Below, one piece after another: positions 51,646 through 60,958 of a stretch of DNA of 64,000 bases. Source of the DNA: CAZRAL01 sp964598005 (GTDB taxonomy: Bacteria > Pseudomonadota > Gammaproteobacteria > Burkholderiales > Usitatibacteraceae). The translations under genes and the position numbers were made by a program. The stretch's first letter is position 1. Each line of letters begins with the position of its first letter. A model generated the notes under the pieces. That model saw nothing but the letters and a program-made list of their open reading frames with translations, was not told the DNA's origin and searched no databases. The stretch lies in the NCBI GenBank assembly GCA_964598005.1, contig CAZRAL010000009.1:4274-68273 (forward strand), written 5' to 3'.

Positions 51646-51672
51646 CTGCCTGTCGGGTGAATCGGCAGGCAG
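51646..51672 (-). terminator. Intercistronic hairpin between the two binding-protein genes
   Basis: CTGCCTGTCG at 51646-51655 pairs with CGGCAGGCAG at 51663-51672. On the minus strand the stem is followed by TTTT. It lies after the second binding-protein gene and before the first, so it can act as a partial terminator or mRNA stabiliser, letting the leading gene be made in excess. Confidence 0.65.
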
Positions 51673-51688
51673 CGAATGTATAGACTGT

Positions 51689-53272
51689 TTAATCGATCTG
51701 CGCCCACTTGGCGTGCATACGATTATCGGCACGGTGCACCACTTTTACGTTCTTGCGCATTGCCCACGGAATCACTTGATGGTGAAGAGGAATATGGCCG
51801 ACGTCAGCCTGATCGATCAGCAAGGCCTGTTTGGTCAGATCGGCGCGCTTTTTAGAGTCGGTCTCGGTCTTGAGTTGATCGACAAGTGCATCCAGTTTGG
51901 CGTTCGAATAACCGGAAAAATTCCAGTTGCCGTCACCGCCCTTGCCTTTGGTATGCAGAATCGATTGCAAAGTATAGAGAGAATCAAAGGTTGGAACTCC
52001 CCAGCCCAACAGGTACATGCTGGTATCGCCGTTCTGGATTTTGGGGAAATAGGTTGCGCGTGGCATCGCATTGACCTTCAAGCGGATATCGATTTTTGCC
52101 AACATGCCAGCAATCGCAACGCAGATTTTTTCGTCGTTGATATAACGGTTGTTGGGGCAATCGAGGGTAACCTCGAAACCATTCGGATAGCCGGCTTCAC
52201 TCATCAGCTTCTTGGCTTTGATCAGATCGACAGCAGGCCGTTTTTCAACTTCCTGAGTATAGCCGCGTACCTGGGGCGCGATCATCGACATGGTTGGCAG
52301 CGCCAGCCCGCGCATTACTTGTTTGTGAATGGCGTTTACATCAATAGCCAACAGCATTGCCTGGCGTACGCGCAAATCCTTGAAGGGATTTTTGCCTTTG
52401 GTGCCGTAAAGCAATTCGCCACGACCTTGATCATAGTTGAGAAATACGGTGCGATTCTCGTTGCCTTGAAGAATTTTCAGCGCGTTGTTCTGCTGCAATT
52501 TCGCTATATCTTGCACTGCAGGATCGAGCACCAAATCGATCTCACCAGTAAGAAGTGCAGAAATGCGCGTGGCGTCATTCTTAATCGGCCTATATACCAC
52601 TTCGTTTACGTCGCCATCGCGTTTTCCCCACCAGTTGGAATAGGCTACCAGAACTGTCTTAACATCAGGTTCGCGAGCTTTGAGCATAAACGGCCCGGTG
52701 CCGTTGGCATTACGGGCGGCAAAGGTTTCTTCCTTGTTTTTGTAATCCTGCGGGCGCTGCACAGCGAATTTGACCGCCCACGCCTTGTTCATCATGCGCA
52801 CTTCGGTCAACTGATCGAGCAGCGTGGGGTTCGGGCCATCGGTTACGATTTCGACTGTCAAATTATCGATCTTTTTCGCCTCTTTGATACCCTGCATATA
52901 AGCAGAGAAATCGGAAGTTTTTTCCAGTGCGCGCTGAATCGAGAATACAACATCGTCGGCGCCAAAGGGCGCACCGTCGTGGAAGCTGACCTTTTCACGC
53001 AACTTAAAGCGCATCGTGGTGGGATTGACTTGCGTCCACGATACCGCAAGGCAAGGCTCCAGCGCCATGGTCTTGCCACGTGTTACCAGCGGTTCATACA
53101 CATGATCGGCCATGGTGTTGTTGAGGCCTTCATTCTGCGAGTGCGGATCCATCGTCAGCACATCGCCCTGGCTTGCCCAACGCAGTGTTTTGGCGTTTGT
53201 TATCGGTGCAACTGAAAGCGAGAAAATAAATATTGCTATCCAAAAAAACTTTGTTGTACGCATTTTTTTCAT
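51689..53272 (-). CDS. Peptide-binding protein of ABC transporter (SBP family 5), second copy, first gene of the operon
   Basis: 527 residues; ATG at 53272 with AGGGA eight bases upstream. Signal peptide ending TNAKTLRWA, then family 5 motif MRFKLREKVSFHDGAPFGAD followed by DVVFSIQRAL. It heads the transporter operon and is followed by a hairpin, the usual arrangement for a highly expressed binding protein. Having two binding proteins on one ABC system implies two ligand ranges. Confidence 0.9.
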   Translation of the reverse strand: MKKMRTTKFFWIAIFIFSLSVAPITNAKTLRWASQGDVLTMDPHSQNEGLNNTMADHVYEPLVTRGKTMALEPCLAVSWTQVNPTTMRFKLREKVSFHDGAPFGADDVVFSIQRALEKTSDFSAYMQGIKEAKKIDNLTVEIVTDGPNPTLLDQLTEVRMMNKAWAVKFAVQRPQDYKNKEETFAARNANGTGPFMLKAREPDVKTVLVAYSNWWGKRDGDVNEVVYRPIKNDATRISALLTGEIDLVLDPAVQDIAKLQQNNALKILQGNENRTVFLNYDQGRGELLYGTKGKNPFKDLRVRQAMLLAIDVNAIHKQVMRGLALPTMSMIAPQVRGYTQEVEKRPAVDLIKAKKLMSEAGYPNGFEVTLDCPNNRYINDEKICVAIAGMLAKIDIRLKVNAMPRATYFPKIQNGDTSMYLLGWGVPTFDSLYTLQSILHTKGKGGDGNWNFSGYSNAKLDALVDQLKTETDSKKRADLTKQALLIDQADVGHIPLHHQVIPWAMRKNVKVVHRADNRMHAKWAQID

Positions 53273-53530
53273 CGTCGTAATCCCTGGAAAGTAGTCATCA
53301 AGCGCGTAGGGCTATCGATAAATAACACTGAGGCCACAACGCACATATTTCTCAAGACCGTGCAGTGTGCCGAATTTGCGGATTTGCGTCAACGCGCAGC
53401 GCAACAACCGTAATCGACGTTTATAGCAGTCATCGATATACAACTTACCAATGAAAGCTGGAAATTCAAGTGATCGTATTGTTTGCGTTTGCAGTAGCGT
53501 GCCAACTGAGTACACGTTATTGATATCTTT
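53273..53530. other. Intergenic region upstream of the transporter operon
   Basis: 258 bp. A 67-codon minus-strand frame (53312-53515, MYSVGTLLQTQTIRSLEFPA) exists, but it has no ribosome site and no recognisable motif. I treat the region as promoter-containing spacer. Confidence 0.35.
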
Positions 53531-54295
53531 TCACCACAAAATACGATGAATCGATTCCATCACTGCACGGGCCGGATGCAGCGCGGCAATTTCTATAGCA
53601 ACTGAATCACCAATACCGGCGCGCTTTTCCACGGCATTATGGCCTGCAAGCCGCGCCAGTGCTTGTGTTTCTAAATTTCTGTTTAACCAGACTGTGGCGA
53701 TGCCTGCCGCGTGCGCGCCCTCAATATCTGCGGCCCAGTTGTCGCCAATCATAACGGCTTGTGATGCGGAAACGCCCAAGCGCTCCAGCGCCAGCTCGAA
53801 AATGCGCCGGTCCGGTTTAGTAAAGCCCACGTCCTCCGAAATGACAATCGCTTCGAAGAAATGGGCAATGCCGAGATAACGCAATTTTTCCAATTGTTCC
53901 GCCACGGAGTTGTTGGTGATGATCGCCAGCTTCACCCGGCCGCGCAATGCTTCCAGCAATTCATATGCGCCCTTCACCAGCTGCCGGTTGGCCAAATGAT
54001 GCTGACGATACAACGCGCCAATTTGCAATGATTGTTCCGGTGTCAACGCATAACCGAACGCTTCAAACAATTTGATCATTCGCGCGGCCCGCGCCTCGTC
54101 AAGCGTCAACTCGCCATGCAGGAAACGCCGGTGATAGGTTTCCAGAACATGCGCATGCTGTTGCGCAAAAGCGGTGAAATCGGTTTGTTGTGCATGTTGG
54201 GCGTGAATGGCCTGCAGCGCGGCATGGGATGCATGCCGGTGATCGAACAGGGTGTCGTCGAGATCAAAGAGGACGGCGGCGGGGAAGCGATTCAT
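53531..54295 (-). CDS. HAD-IA family hydrolase
   Basis: 254 residues. Motif I FDLDDTLFD at residues 10-18, motif II IITNNS, motif III lysine in GFTKPDRRIF, motif IV MIGDNWAADIEGA. A helical cap lies between motifs I and II, as in YjjG/phosphoglycolate-phosphatase-like enzymes. Substrate not deducible. Its start codon overlaps the stop of the GIY-YIG gene by one base. Confidence 0.9.
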   Translation of the reverse strand: MNRFPAAVLFDLDDTLFDHRHASHAALQAIHAQHAQQTDFTAFAQQHAHVLETYHRRFLHGELTLDEARAARMIKLFEAFGYALTPEQSLQIGALYRQHHLANRQLVKGAYELLEALRGRVKLAIITNNSVAEQLEKLRYLGIAHFFEAIVISEDVGFTKPDRRIFELALERLGVSASQAVMIGDNWAADIEGAHAAGIATVWLNRNLETQALARLAGHNAVEKRAGIGDSVAIEIAALHPARAVMESIHRILW

Positions 54296-54576
54296 TAGCT
54301 GATTGCCAAATCTTCCCAGCTTGGATTCAAAACATGAATCAGCGTTACTTTCTTTTCACGCCGCCAGCCTTTTAATTGTTTTTCCCGTTCGATTGCGGCA
54401 GTAATATCATCGGTCGTTTCAAAATACACCAAGCGGTCAATGTTGTATTGACTGGTGAAACCGGGGGTGATTTTGTTTTTATGTTCGAACATGCGCCGTT
54501 CCAGATTATTGGTTACACCGATATAAAGTCGTCTCGATTTGCTGGCCAGGATATAAACGTAGTAGGTATGTGACAT
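54295..54576 (-). CDS. GIY-YIG domain protein (YhbQ/UPF0213-like)
   Basis: 93 residues. YYVYILASKSRRLYIGVTNN is the GIY-YIG motif with the conserved tyrosines, followed by LERRMFEHKNK (catalytic arginine) and the glutamate in AIEREKQLKGWRREKK. Single-domain members are stand-alone putative endonucleases spread widely among bacteria. Probably cotranscribed with the HAD gene. Confidence 0.9.
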   Translation of the reverse strand: MSHTYYVYILASKSRRLYIGVTNNLERRMFEHKNKITPGFTSQYNIDRLVYFETTDDITAAIEREKQLKGWRREKKVTLIHVLNPSWEDLAIS

Positions 54577-54634
54577 CGTTTATCTGTTTATTATTTCGAA
54601 TGCATAAAGAATTTGTATTTTGGCAATGGGTACA

Positions 54635-54754
54635 GCAGATTCCTCGACTACGCTTCGCTACGCTCGGAATGACAGTGCCCATTTTTCAAGACCTGCAAAT
54701 TAGTCCATCCCCATCAAAACTTGTCATTCCGAACAACGTGAGGAATCTGCTTTT
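54635..54754. repeat. 120-bp palindromic repeat, copy 1
   Basis: Begins CAGATTCCTCGACTACGC, passes GCTCGGAATGACA, and ends TGTCATTCCGAACAACGTGA then GGAATCTG, so the two ends are inverted. The TCATTCCGAGCGxAGCGAGGAATCT type occurs in very many bacterial genomes. Copy 2 follows at 54779-54898. Confidence 0.85.
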
Positions 54755-54778
54755 TTGCACCACGCCACTCCTGCACAA

Positions 54779-54898
54779 CAGATTCCTCGGCTGCGCTTCG
54801 CTACGCTCGGAATGACAGCGCCCATTCTTTAAGACCTGCAAATTAGTCCATCCCCATCAAAACTTGTCATCCCGAACAGCGTGAGGGATCTGCTTTTT
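54779..54898. repeat. 120-bp palindromic repeat, copy 2
   Basis: Direct repeat of 54635-54754 with about ten differences; 24 nt separate the copies. A third partial trace (GCGCTGGAATGACAATACTT) stands at 54941. The 54577-54959 gap is filled by these repeats and has no gene. Confidence 0.85.
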
Positions 54899-54959
54899 AC
54901 CTTGTTAACACTTGCACAGCATGTCTTGATTCCAATGCACTGCGCTGGAATGACAATAC

Positions 54960-56252
54960 TTACACCCGCTCCACCAACATCGCCCCACCCTGCCCGCCAC
55001 CGATGCATAACGCAGCAACCCCATAGCGGCCACCGCTGCGCGCCAACGTCTTCAAGGCATGCAACACCACGCGTGCGCCCGAAGCTCCAATGGGATGGCC
55101 AATTGCAATCGCGCCACCATCGATATTAAGTTTGCTGCGGTCGACTGTGCCAAACGCACCATCCAGCCCCAGTTTTTCCTTGCAGTAACTTTCCGATTCC
55201 CATGCGGCGAGGCAGCCCAGCACCTGTGCAGCAAAGGCTTCATTGATTTCCATTGCATCAAGGTCGTGCAAACCCAATCCGTTGCGGCGTAACAATGGCG
55301 TGATGGCATGCACTGGGCCCAGCCCCATTTCTGCGGGATCGAGCGCGCTCCATTGCGAATCGATAATCGCGCCGAGCGGCTTTAGATCGTATTTCGTCAG
55401 CGCAGTCTCGCTGGCCAGAATCAGCATCGCCGCCCCATCAGTCACCTGCGAGGAGTTGCCCGCCGTCACATTGCCGAAAGGCTTGTCGAACACGGGTTTC
55501 AGTTTCGCCAGCCGTTCTGGTGTGGAATCGGTGCGCACGCCGTCGTCCTCGCGGTAGACCTTGCCTTGCGCATCGATCAGTGGTTCGATTTCGTCAAAAT
55601 GCCCCACGGTTTTTTCATCACCCCGTCCCGTCAATACACGGCGATGCGATTCTGCTGCAAATTCATCCATCATTTGCCGGGTAATACCAAAACGTTTGGC
55701 GACGATTTCCGCAGTCTGTCCCATGGTCAATTTGACAATGGGATCGGTCAAGCCTTTCAGGATAGCGATCACCGGCGCCAGATAGCCAATGCGGAATTTT
55801 GCCGCCACACCGATGCGTTGGCCCAGCGATTTTGCCGCATACCAATCGGCCAGCCAGTTGACCATGGCCGGGCCGAACATTAACGGTGCATGGCTCATGG
55901 CATCGGTGCCGCCTGCCAGCACCAGATTCGATTTGCCGACGAGTATGTTGATGTACGCTGAATCGAGCGCCTGCAGGCCCGAGGCACAATTGCGCATCAC
56001 CGTCCAGCCTGGCACCTTGTCGCCACACCCTAGGCGTAGCGCCACGACACGGCCGATGTTGGCTTCGTCCGCGCTGGGCATAGCCGCGCCGACAATCACT
56101 TCGTCGAATGCATCGGGCGCAAATTTTTGCCGGAGCAGCAACGGCCGCCCGCAGCCCACCGCCAGGTCGCCTCCGGAGAATGGCCCCGGCTTGCCACGCG
56201 CCTTGAGAAACGGCGTACGCGCCCCATCGACGATATAGACTTTGCTTTTCAT
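54960..56252 (-). CDS. Acetyl-CoA acetyltransferase / 3-ketoacyl-CoA thiolase
   Basis: 430 residues. Active-site cysteine C89 in MRNCASGLQALDSAYI, GxxFAAQ-type ITPLLRRNG...MEINEAFAAQ, GHPIGASGARVVLHA and the second cysteine in CIGGGQGGAM. The length fits FadI-type thiolases of fatty acid beta-oxidation. Its start overlaps the fadE stop (4 nt). Removes acetyl-CoA in the last step of beta-oxidation; no fadB/fadJ is present nearby. Confidence 0.9.
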   Translation of the reverse strand: MKSKVYIVDGARTPFLKARGKPGPFSGGDLAVGCGRPLLLRQKFAPDAFDEVIVGAAMPSADEANIGRVVALRLGCGDKVPGWTVMRNCASGLQALDSAYINILVGKSNLVLAGGTDAMSHAPLMFGPAMVNWLADWYAAKSLGQRIGVAAKFRIGYLAPVIAILKGLTDPIVKLTMGQTAEIVAKRFGITRQMMDEFAAESHRRVLTGRGDEKTVGHFDEIEPLIDAQGKVYREDDGVRTDSTPERLAKLKPVFDKPFGNVTAGNSSQVTDGAAMLILASETALTKYDLKPLGAIIDSQWSALDPAEMGLGPVHAITPLLRRNGLGLHDLDAMEINEAFAAQVLGCLAAWESESYCKEKLGLDGAFGTVDRSKLNIDGGAIAIGHPIGASGARVVLHALKTLARSGGRYGVAALCIGGGQGGAMLVERV

Positions 56253-58732
56253 TCGGCAGCTTCTGCTTTTGGCCAGGCGACCGTTTCTGTCTGCCCCACC
56301 GCCAGGTTGGCGAAATGTTTGTCGAAATCATCGACCATGATAATGTCGTGCTGCAACGCCCGTGCGCGTTTCCACAACGCCAATTCGGTTTCGCTAATCA
56401 CGGCCAGTGCCCGCGCTTCCTCGTACTGCGCCTCTACACCGTGCGCCGCGCCACGATCCGCCAGCCGCCCGGCTTTGAATGCCGCGCGGACTTTGGCCTC
56501 CACCGGCTCGGCCGCAATCACGGCGTGCAGGGCGGCTTCGAGCTTGCCGATCAGGTCATGCTCATCGTCAGGCAGATACATACCCGCAATCAGCCGGTTG
56601 CGCGCCGCGCTGGGCTGGATCAGCAAATCAGCCACGGCATGGCCCATTGCATCGCTCGGTTGAATGAGCGTCAGGCCACGGGGGAAGACCAGCAGGCGCA
56701 AGAAAAAAGCCACCGCACGATTCGGGAAATTCTGGATGATGCCATCCATCGCCACCTGTATTTTGAAGATTGAATCGTAAAGCGCCCAGTGCAGCAGCGG
56801 CAGTTCGTCGCGCTGGCGGCCACGCTGATCGTAAAATTTCAGTGCAGCCGAACAAAGATAAAGCAGCGAAAGCACATCGCCTAAACGCGCGGAAAGTTTT
56901 TCCTTGCGCTTTAGCGAACCGCCGATGACGAACATGCTGATATCGGCTAGCAAGGCGAAAGCAGTTGAAAAGCGGGTGATCTGCTGATAGTAGCGTTTGG
57001 TATCTTTACAAGCCGGGGCAGACAGGCCGCGGCCGCCGGTAAAGCCGATCCACAAGGCGCGCGCAGCGTTGGAAAGGGTAAATTTGATATGGCCCCAGAA
57101 TGCGTTGTCGAATTTTTCGACCGAATTTTCCTGTGCGGCCTGCATTTCTTTTAATACCCACGGGTGGCAACGAATCGCGCCTTGGCCAAAAATAATCAGC
57201 GAGCGAGTCAGAATATTGGCGCCCTCGACGGTAATGGCGATGGGTACCGATTGATAGGCGCGCCCCAGATAGTTGTGGGGGCCTAAGCAAATGCCCTTGC
57301 CACCGTGCACGTCCATGGCATCGTTCAACACCAGTCGCATGCGCTCGGTCATATGGTATTTGGAAATCGCCGACAATACGGAGGGCTTTTCACCCATATC
57401 CAGCGCACCGGCCGTCACCGTACGACACGCATCCATCAGATAGGTGTGGCCGCCAATACGCGCCAGCGGTTCTTCGATGCCTTCAAATTTGCCAATGGGT
57501 AATTTGAATTGCTGGCGTATGCGCGCATAGGCGCCCGTTGCCATCGCGGTGAATTTTCCGGCGGCAATCGATTGCGCGGGCAGTGAAATCGAACGCCCTG
57601 CGGCCAAACATTCCATCAACATGCGCCAGCCCTGCCCGATCATGGGGCGACCGCCGATGACCCAATCTAAAGGAATAAAAACATCCTTGCCCCAGTTTGG
57701 CCCATTCATGAACACGGCGTTCAAGGGAAAATGGCGGCGACCAATGTGCACCCCGCGATGTGAAGTGGGAATCAAAGCGCAGGTGATCCCGCGATCCACT
57801 TCCTCCCCGATCAGTTTATCCGGGTCGTAACACTTGAAAGCCAGCCCCAGCAATGTCGCCACCGGCCCTAGGGTGATATAGCGTTTTTCCCAGGTCAGAC
57901 GGATGCCCAAAGTTTCCTGCCCTTCCCACATTTGCCGGCAGATGATGCCTACATCCGGCATCGATGCCGCATCAGAACCTGCTTCCGGCGCAGTCAAGGC
58001 AAAACAGGGAATGTCCAGCCCTTTAGCCAGGCGCGGCAGGTAATGATTTTTTTGTTCGGGCGTACCGTAATGCATCAGCAGTTCGCCCGGCCCCAGTGAG
58101 TTGGGCACCATGACAGTTATCGCCGCGGTGCTGCTGCGGGTGGACAGTTTCATCACGACCTGCGAGTGCGCATACGCCGAAAACCCCATGCCGCCGTATT
58201 CCTTGGGGATAATCATGCCGAGAAAACCGTGATCCTTGATGAATTGCCAGACCTCGGGCGGCAAATCGTATTGTTCGTGGGTGATCTGCCACTCGTCGAC
58301 CATGCCGCATAATTTTCCGGTCGGGCCATCGATAAAAGCCTGCTCTTCGGCTGTGAGCGTGGCCGCAGGATAATCCAGCCATTTATTCCAGTCCGGCTTG
58401 CCGCTGAAAAGATCGCCATCCCACCACACCGTGCCGGCATTCAGCGCCTCCTGCTCGGTTTGCGACATTTGCGGCAACAATTTCTTGTAAGTTTTGAAAA
58501 TCGGCGCCGTCAATAAAGTTTGCCGAATGGTCGGCACCACCGCCACCGCAGCAAACACCAATAGCGCTGCCCATAGCAATGTAGCGACTGGGGCGACGAC
58601 GACATGGCCAACCGACAGCGCTAGCACAATCACGGCAAACCCCAGCGACCAGACCATCGCCGAGACACTGTGATAAGCCAGCACCCAGATCAACGCCAGT
58701 GCGCCCAGCAGGACAAGAAGGGTCGTTAGCAT
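56249..58732 (-). CDS. fadE: Long-form acyl-CoA dehydrogenase FadE
   Basis: 827 residues, matching the 800-residue FadE type and not the 380-residue soluble type. Two or three N-terminal hydrophobic segments (residues 1-70), then the FAD-dependent core (PKEYGGMGFSAYAHSQVVMK, CFALTAPEAGSDAASM, then the region around DVHGGKGICLGPHNYLGRAY), then a FadE-specific C-terminal domain (DUF1974-like). First oxidation step of beta-oxidation at the inner membrane. Operon with the thiolase. Confidence 0.92.
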   Translation of the reverse strand: MLTTLLVLLGALALIWVLAYHSVSAMVWSLGFAVIVLALSVGHVVVAPVATLLWAALLVFAAVAVVPTIRQTLLTAPIFKTYKKLLPQMSQTEQEALNAGTVWWDGDLFSGKPDWNKWLDYPAATLTAEEQAFIDGPTGKLCGMVDEWQITHEQYDLPPEVWQFIKDHGFLGMIIPKEYGGMGFSAYAHSQVVMKLSTRSSTAAITVMVPNSLGPGELLMHYGTPEQKNHYLPRLAKGLDIPCFALTAPEAGSDAASMPDVGIICRQMWEGQETLGIRLTWEKRYITLGPVATLLGLAFKCYDPDKLIGEEVDRGITCALIPTSHRGVHIGRRHFPLNAVFMNGPNWGKDVFIPLDWVIGGRPMIGQGWRMLMECLAAGRSISLPAQSIAAGKFTAMATGAYARIRQQFKLPIGKFEGIEEPLARIGGHTYLMDACRTVTAGALDMGEKPSVLSAISKYHMTERMRLVLNDAMDVHGGKGICLGPHNYLGRAYQSVPIAITVEGANILTRSLIIFGQGAIRCHPWVLKEMQAAQENSVEKFDNAFWGHIKFTLSNAARALWIGFTGGRGLSAPACKDTKRYYQQITRFSTAFALLADISMFVIGGSLKRKEKLSARLGDVLSLLYLCSAALKFYDQRGRQRDELPLLHWALYDSIFKIQVAMDGIIQNFPNRAVAFFLRLLVFPRGLTLIQPSDAMGHAVADLLIQPSAARNRLIAGMYLPDDEHDLIGKLEAALHAVIAAEPVEAKVRAAFKAGRLADRGAAHGVEAQYEEARALAVISETELALWKRARALQHDIIMVDDFDKHFANLAVGQTETVAWPKAEAAE

Positions 58733-58765
58733 AATATTGTTTCCTTCAAAATAAGTTGTGTGTTA

Positions 58766-58869
58766 TTCCATTTCCAAATCAAAACTGACTTTGTCGGCTT
58801 CGCCTTGCCGTATTACTCAACCTGTCTGCGGCTCGCCTTCGTGTCATTTTTGATTTGAGAAATGGAATC
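58766..58869. repeat. 104-bp palindromic element upstream of fadE
   Basis: ATTCCATTTCCAAATCAAAA at the left, TTTTTGATTTGAGAAATGGA plus AT at the right; imperfect inverted ends of about 25 bp with core TTGTCGGCTTCGCCTTGCCG. Its left arm recurs at 17338-17370. It fills most of the 58733-58911 gap. Confidence 0.75.
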
Positions 58870-58911
58870 AAAGCGATGTTTCATCGTTGCCTCAAAGGCC
58901 CAGTGGGCAGA

Positions 58912-60108
58912 CTATGTGTAATCAACCGCTCCACGTTGCAATAATAAACCTTTCAAATAATCCCCTTCGGGAAAATTGAGCGCAACGGGATGATCGCGCC
59001 CCGGCCCCAAACGGCCCACAATGCGCAAATCGGTCCCGGCGTCCAGCGCTGCACCGGCCACGATCTTCTGAAACAGATCGGCGCTGATTCCGCCTGAGCA
59101 GGAAAAGGTCATGAGGTGCCCATGTGGTCGCAACAACTTGCACCCCAACAAATTGATATCTTTATACGCGCGTGCGGCCTTTTCGGCATGTTGGGCGGTG
59201 GGCGCAAACTTGGGCGGATCGAGAATAATCAGGTCGAAGCTGCGGCCTTTGTCGCGCAGCGTACGCAGGGCAGCGAATACATCGGCTTCCCATACTTCTG
59301 ACTTCCCGGCATCCAATCCGTTCAAGGCCACATTGCGTTGTACCAGTTGGAGCGCCGGGCCAGAACTATCGATCGATAGCACATTTTTTGCACCACCTTG
59401 CAGCGCCGCGACGCTCATGCCGCCGCTATAACAAAAACAATTGAGCGCCTCGGCACCCTGCGCCAACTCCCGAACCAATAAGCGATTTTCCCGCTGGTCG
59501 AGGTAGTAACCGGTTTTATGCCCCCCAGCGATATCGACCTCGATTTTCAATCCCGATTCATCGATGATAATGGGGCCCGGTAATGGCTCTCCGGCAATCA
59601 AGCCGTTTTTAACGGGTAGCCCCTCCAGCGCACGCACATCGGCATCGGAACGTTCGTAAACCGTACGCATTTTCAGGACCTGCATCAGTATGCTCGTGAT
59701 CGTATCTCGCCAGGGTTCGGCACCGGCTGTCAGCAATTGCAGCACCGCAATATCGCCATAGCGATCGACGATCACTCCCGGCAAGCCGTCAGACTCTGCG
59801 TGCACCAGCCGCCAGGCATGGGTACGCGCGCTTAACGGCGTACGCAAGACAGCAGCAGAGAGAAAACGCTTTTCAAAAAAAGCCGGCGTTATTGCTTCGC
59901 TTTCATTAAAGCTCCACACCCGGGCCGCAATTTGCGAAGCTGCACTGAATCCTGCGTGAGCTAAAAAACGTCCATCCTGAGCCACAACACGCACGACATC
60001 GCCCGATTGCGGCGCGCCCTCCAGCCGGTGTATTGCGCCGGAAAAAATCCACGGATGACGGCGTAGCAGGGACTTCTCGCGACCCGCTTTCAAAATCAGT
60101 TTTTTCAT
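58912..60108 (-). CDS. rlmI: Class I SAM-dependent rRNA methyltransferase, RlmI-like
   Basis: 398 residues. N-terminal PUA domain (ILKAGREKSLLRRHPWIFSG), central RlmI/RlmK-type EEHUD region (LVHAESDGLPGVIVDRYGDI), then the methyltransferase fold with AEALNCFCYSGGMSVAALQG, SIDSSGPAL and catalytic-site LIILDPPKFAP. RlmI makes m5C1962 of 23S rRNA; specificity is assigned by similarity only. Divergent from trmB, with 78 nt between. Confidence 0.88.
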   Translation of the reverse strand: MKKLILKAGREKSLLRRHPWIFSGAIHRLEGAPQSGDVVRVVAQDGRFLAHAGFSAASQIAARVWSFNESEAITPAFFEKRFLSAAVLRTPLSARTHAWRLVHAESDGLPGVIVDRYGDIAVLQLLTAGAEPWRDTITSILMQVLKMRTVYERSDADVRALEGLPVKNGLIAGEPLPGPIIIDESGLKIEVDIAGGHKTGYYLDQRENRLLVRELAQGAEALNCFCYSGGMSVAALQGGAKNVLSIDSSGPALQLVQRNVALNGLDAGKSEVWEADVFAALRTLRDKGRSFDLIILDPPKFAPTAQHAEKAARAYKDINLLGCKLLRPHGHLMTFSCSGGISADLFQKIVAGAALDAGTDLRIVGRLGPGRDHPVALNFPEGDYLKGLLLQRGAVDYT

Positions 60109-60186
60109 GTTGGCATTCTAACTGCTCGTAGCGGCAAATACCTTTGCGCCTATGGTAACTTTTCCTTACCCTCGTATAATTCGCTC

Positions 60187-60903
60187 ATGTCCGATTCGCA
60201 CGAATTCTCCATCTCGCCACGCCCTCATCGTTCCATTCGCAGCTTTGTGTTGCGGCAAGGTCGCCAATCCCCCGCACAAACGCGCGCCATTGAAACGCTG
60301 ATGCCGCGTTTTGGCGTGCCTTTCGTTAGTGCTCTACTCGATTTTCGCAGCCTGTTCGGACGTGAAGCGCAAACCATTCTTGAAATCGGCTTTGGCATGG
60401 GTGAGGCCACAGCCCATATTGCCCGCCATAGGCCCGAAACGAATTTCCTGGCTTGCGAGGTGCATACACCGGGGGTGGGCAGCCTGCTGAAATTGATCGG
60501 TGAGAATACTTTGGAAAATATTCGCATCGTGCAGCATGATGCAGTAGACGTGTTAAAGACAATGATCGCCGACGATTCGCTGGATGGCGTGCATATTTTT
60601 TTCCCTGATCCCTGGCCGAAAAAACGCCACCACAAGCGCCGCCTCGTTCAACCGCCATTAGTCAATCTGATCGCCCACAAACTAAAGCCCGGCGGTTATA
60701 TTCATCTGGCGACCGATTGGGAAGAATATGCACAGGAAATGCTGGTTGTACTGCGCGGCGAAACACGGCTTGAGAATACCGCTGATGACTTTTCACCGCG
60801 CCCCGATTACCGCCCGCTGACCAATTTTGAGCGCAAGGGGATCGATAAGGGTCATAAGGTGCACGATTTGCTTTTTCGCAAAGCAACGACCCGAAAGCCA
60901 TAA
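60187..60903 (+). CDS. trmB: tRNA (guanine-N7-)-methyltransferase
   Basis: 238 residues. SAM-binding LEIGFGMGEATAHIARHRPE, then the TrmB signature DGVHIFFPDPWPKKRHHKRR and HLATDWEEYAQEM, and the C-terminal TNFERKGIDKGHKVHDLLF. It makes m7G46 in tRNA. The RSFVLRQGRQSPAQTRAIE N-terminus is typical of proteobacterial TrmB. Closed by a bidirectional terminator shared with rplS. Confidence 0.96.
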   Translation: MSDSHEFSISPRPHRSIRSFVLRQGRQSPAQTRAIETLMPRFGVPFVSALLDFRSLFGREAQTILEIGFGMGEATAHIARHRPETNFLACEVHTPGVGSLLKLIGENTLENIRIVQHDAVDVLKTMIADDSLDGVHIFFPDPWPKKRHHKRRLVQPPLVNLIAHKLKPGGYIHLATDWEEYAQEMLVVLRGETRLENTADDFSPRPDYRPLTNFERKGIDKGHKVHDLLFRKATTRKP

Positions 60904-60937
60904 AAAACCGCGGCATGGTTTCCCAGTCGCGGTTTTT
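60903..60937. terminator. Bidirectional rho-independent terminator trmB / rplS
   Basis: AAAAACCGCG at 60903-60912 and CGCGGTTTTT at 60928-60937 give a 10-bp stem with A- and T-tracts, between the convergent trmB and rplS genes. Confidence 0.9.
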
Positions 60938-60958
60938 GATAAAAATGTGGATCGTTTT

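Noticed and set aside
51620..53215. 531-codon open frame on the plus strand
   Set aside because: It is fully antisense to the second peptide-binding protein, whose family motifs, signal peptide and ribosome site are clear; the antisense frame has no recognisable domain.
53312..53515. 67-codon minus-strand frame
   Set aside because: No ribosome site, no motif, and it lies where the transporter operon promoter is expected.
54635..54898. Two similar 120-bp units considered as a CRISPR-like array
   Set aside because: Units are far too long, only two are present, and they are themselves palindromic; this is a dispersed repeat.
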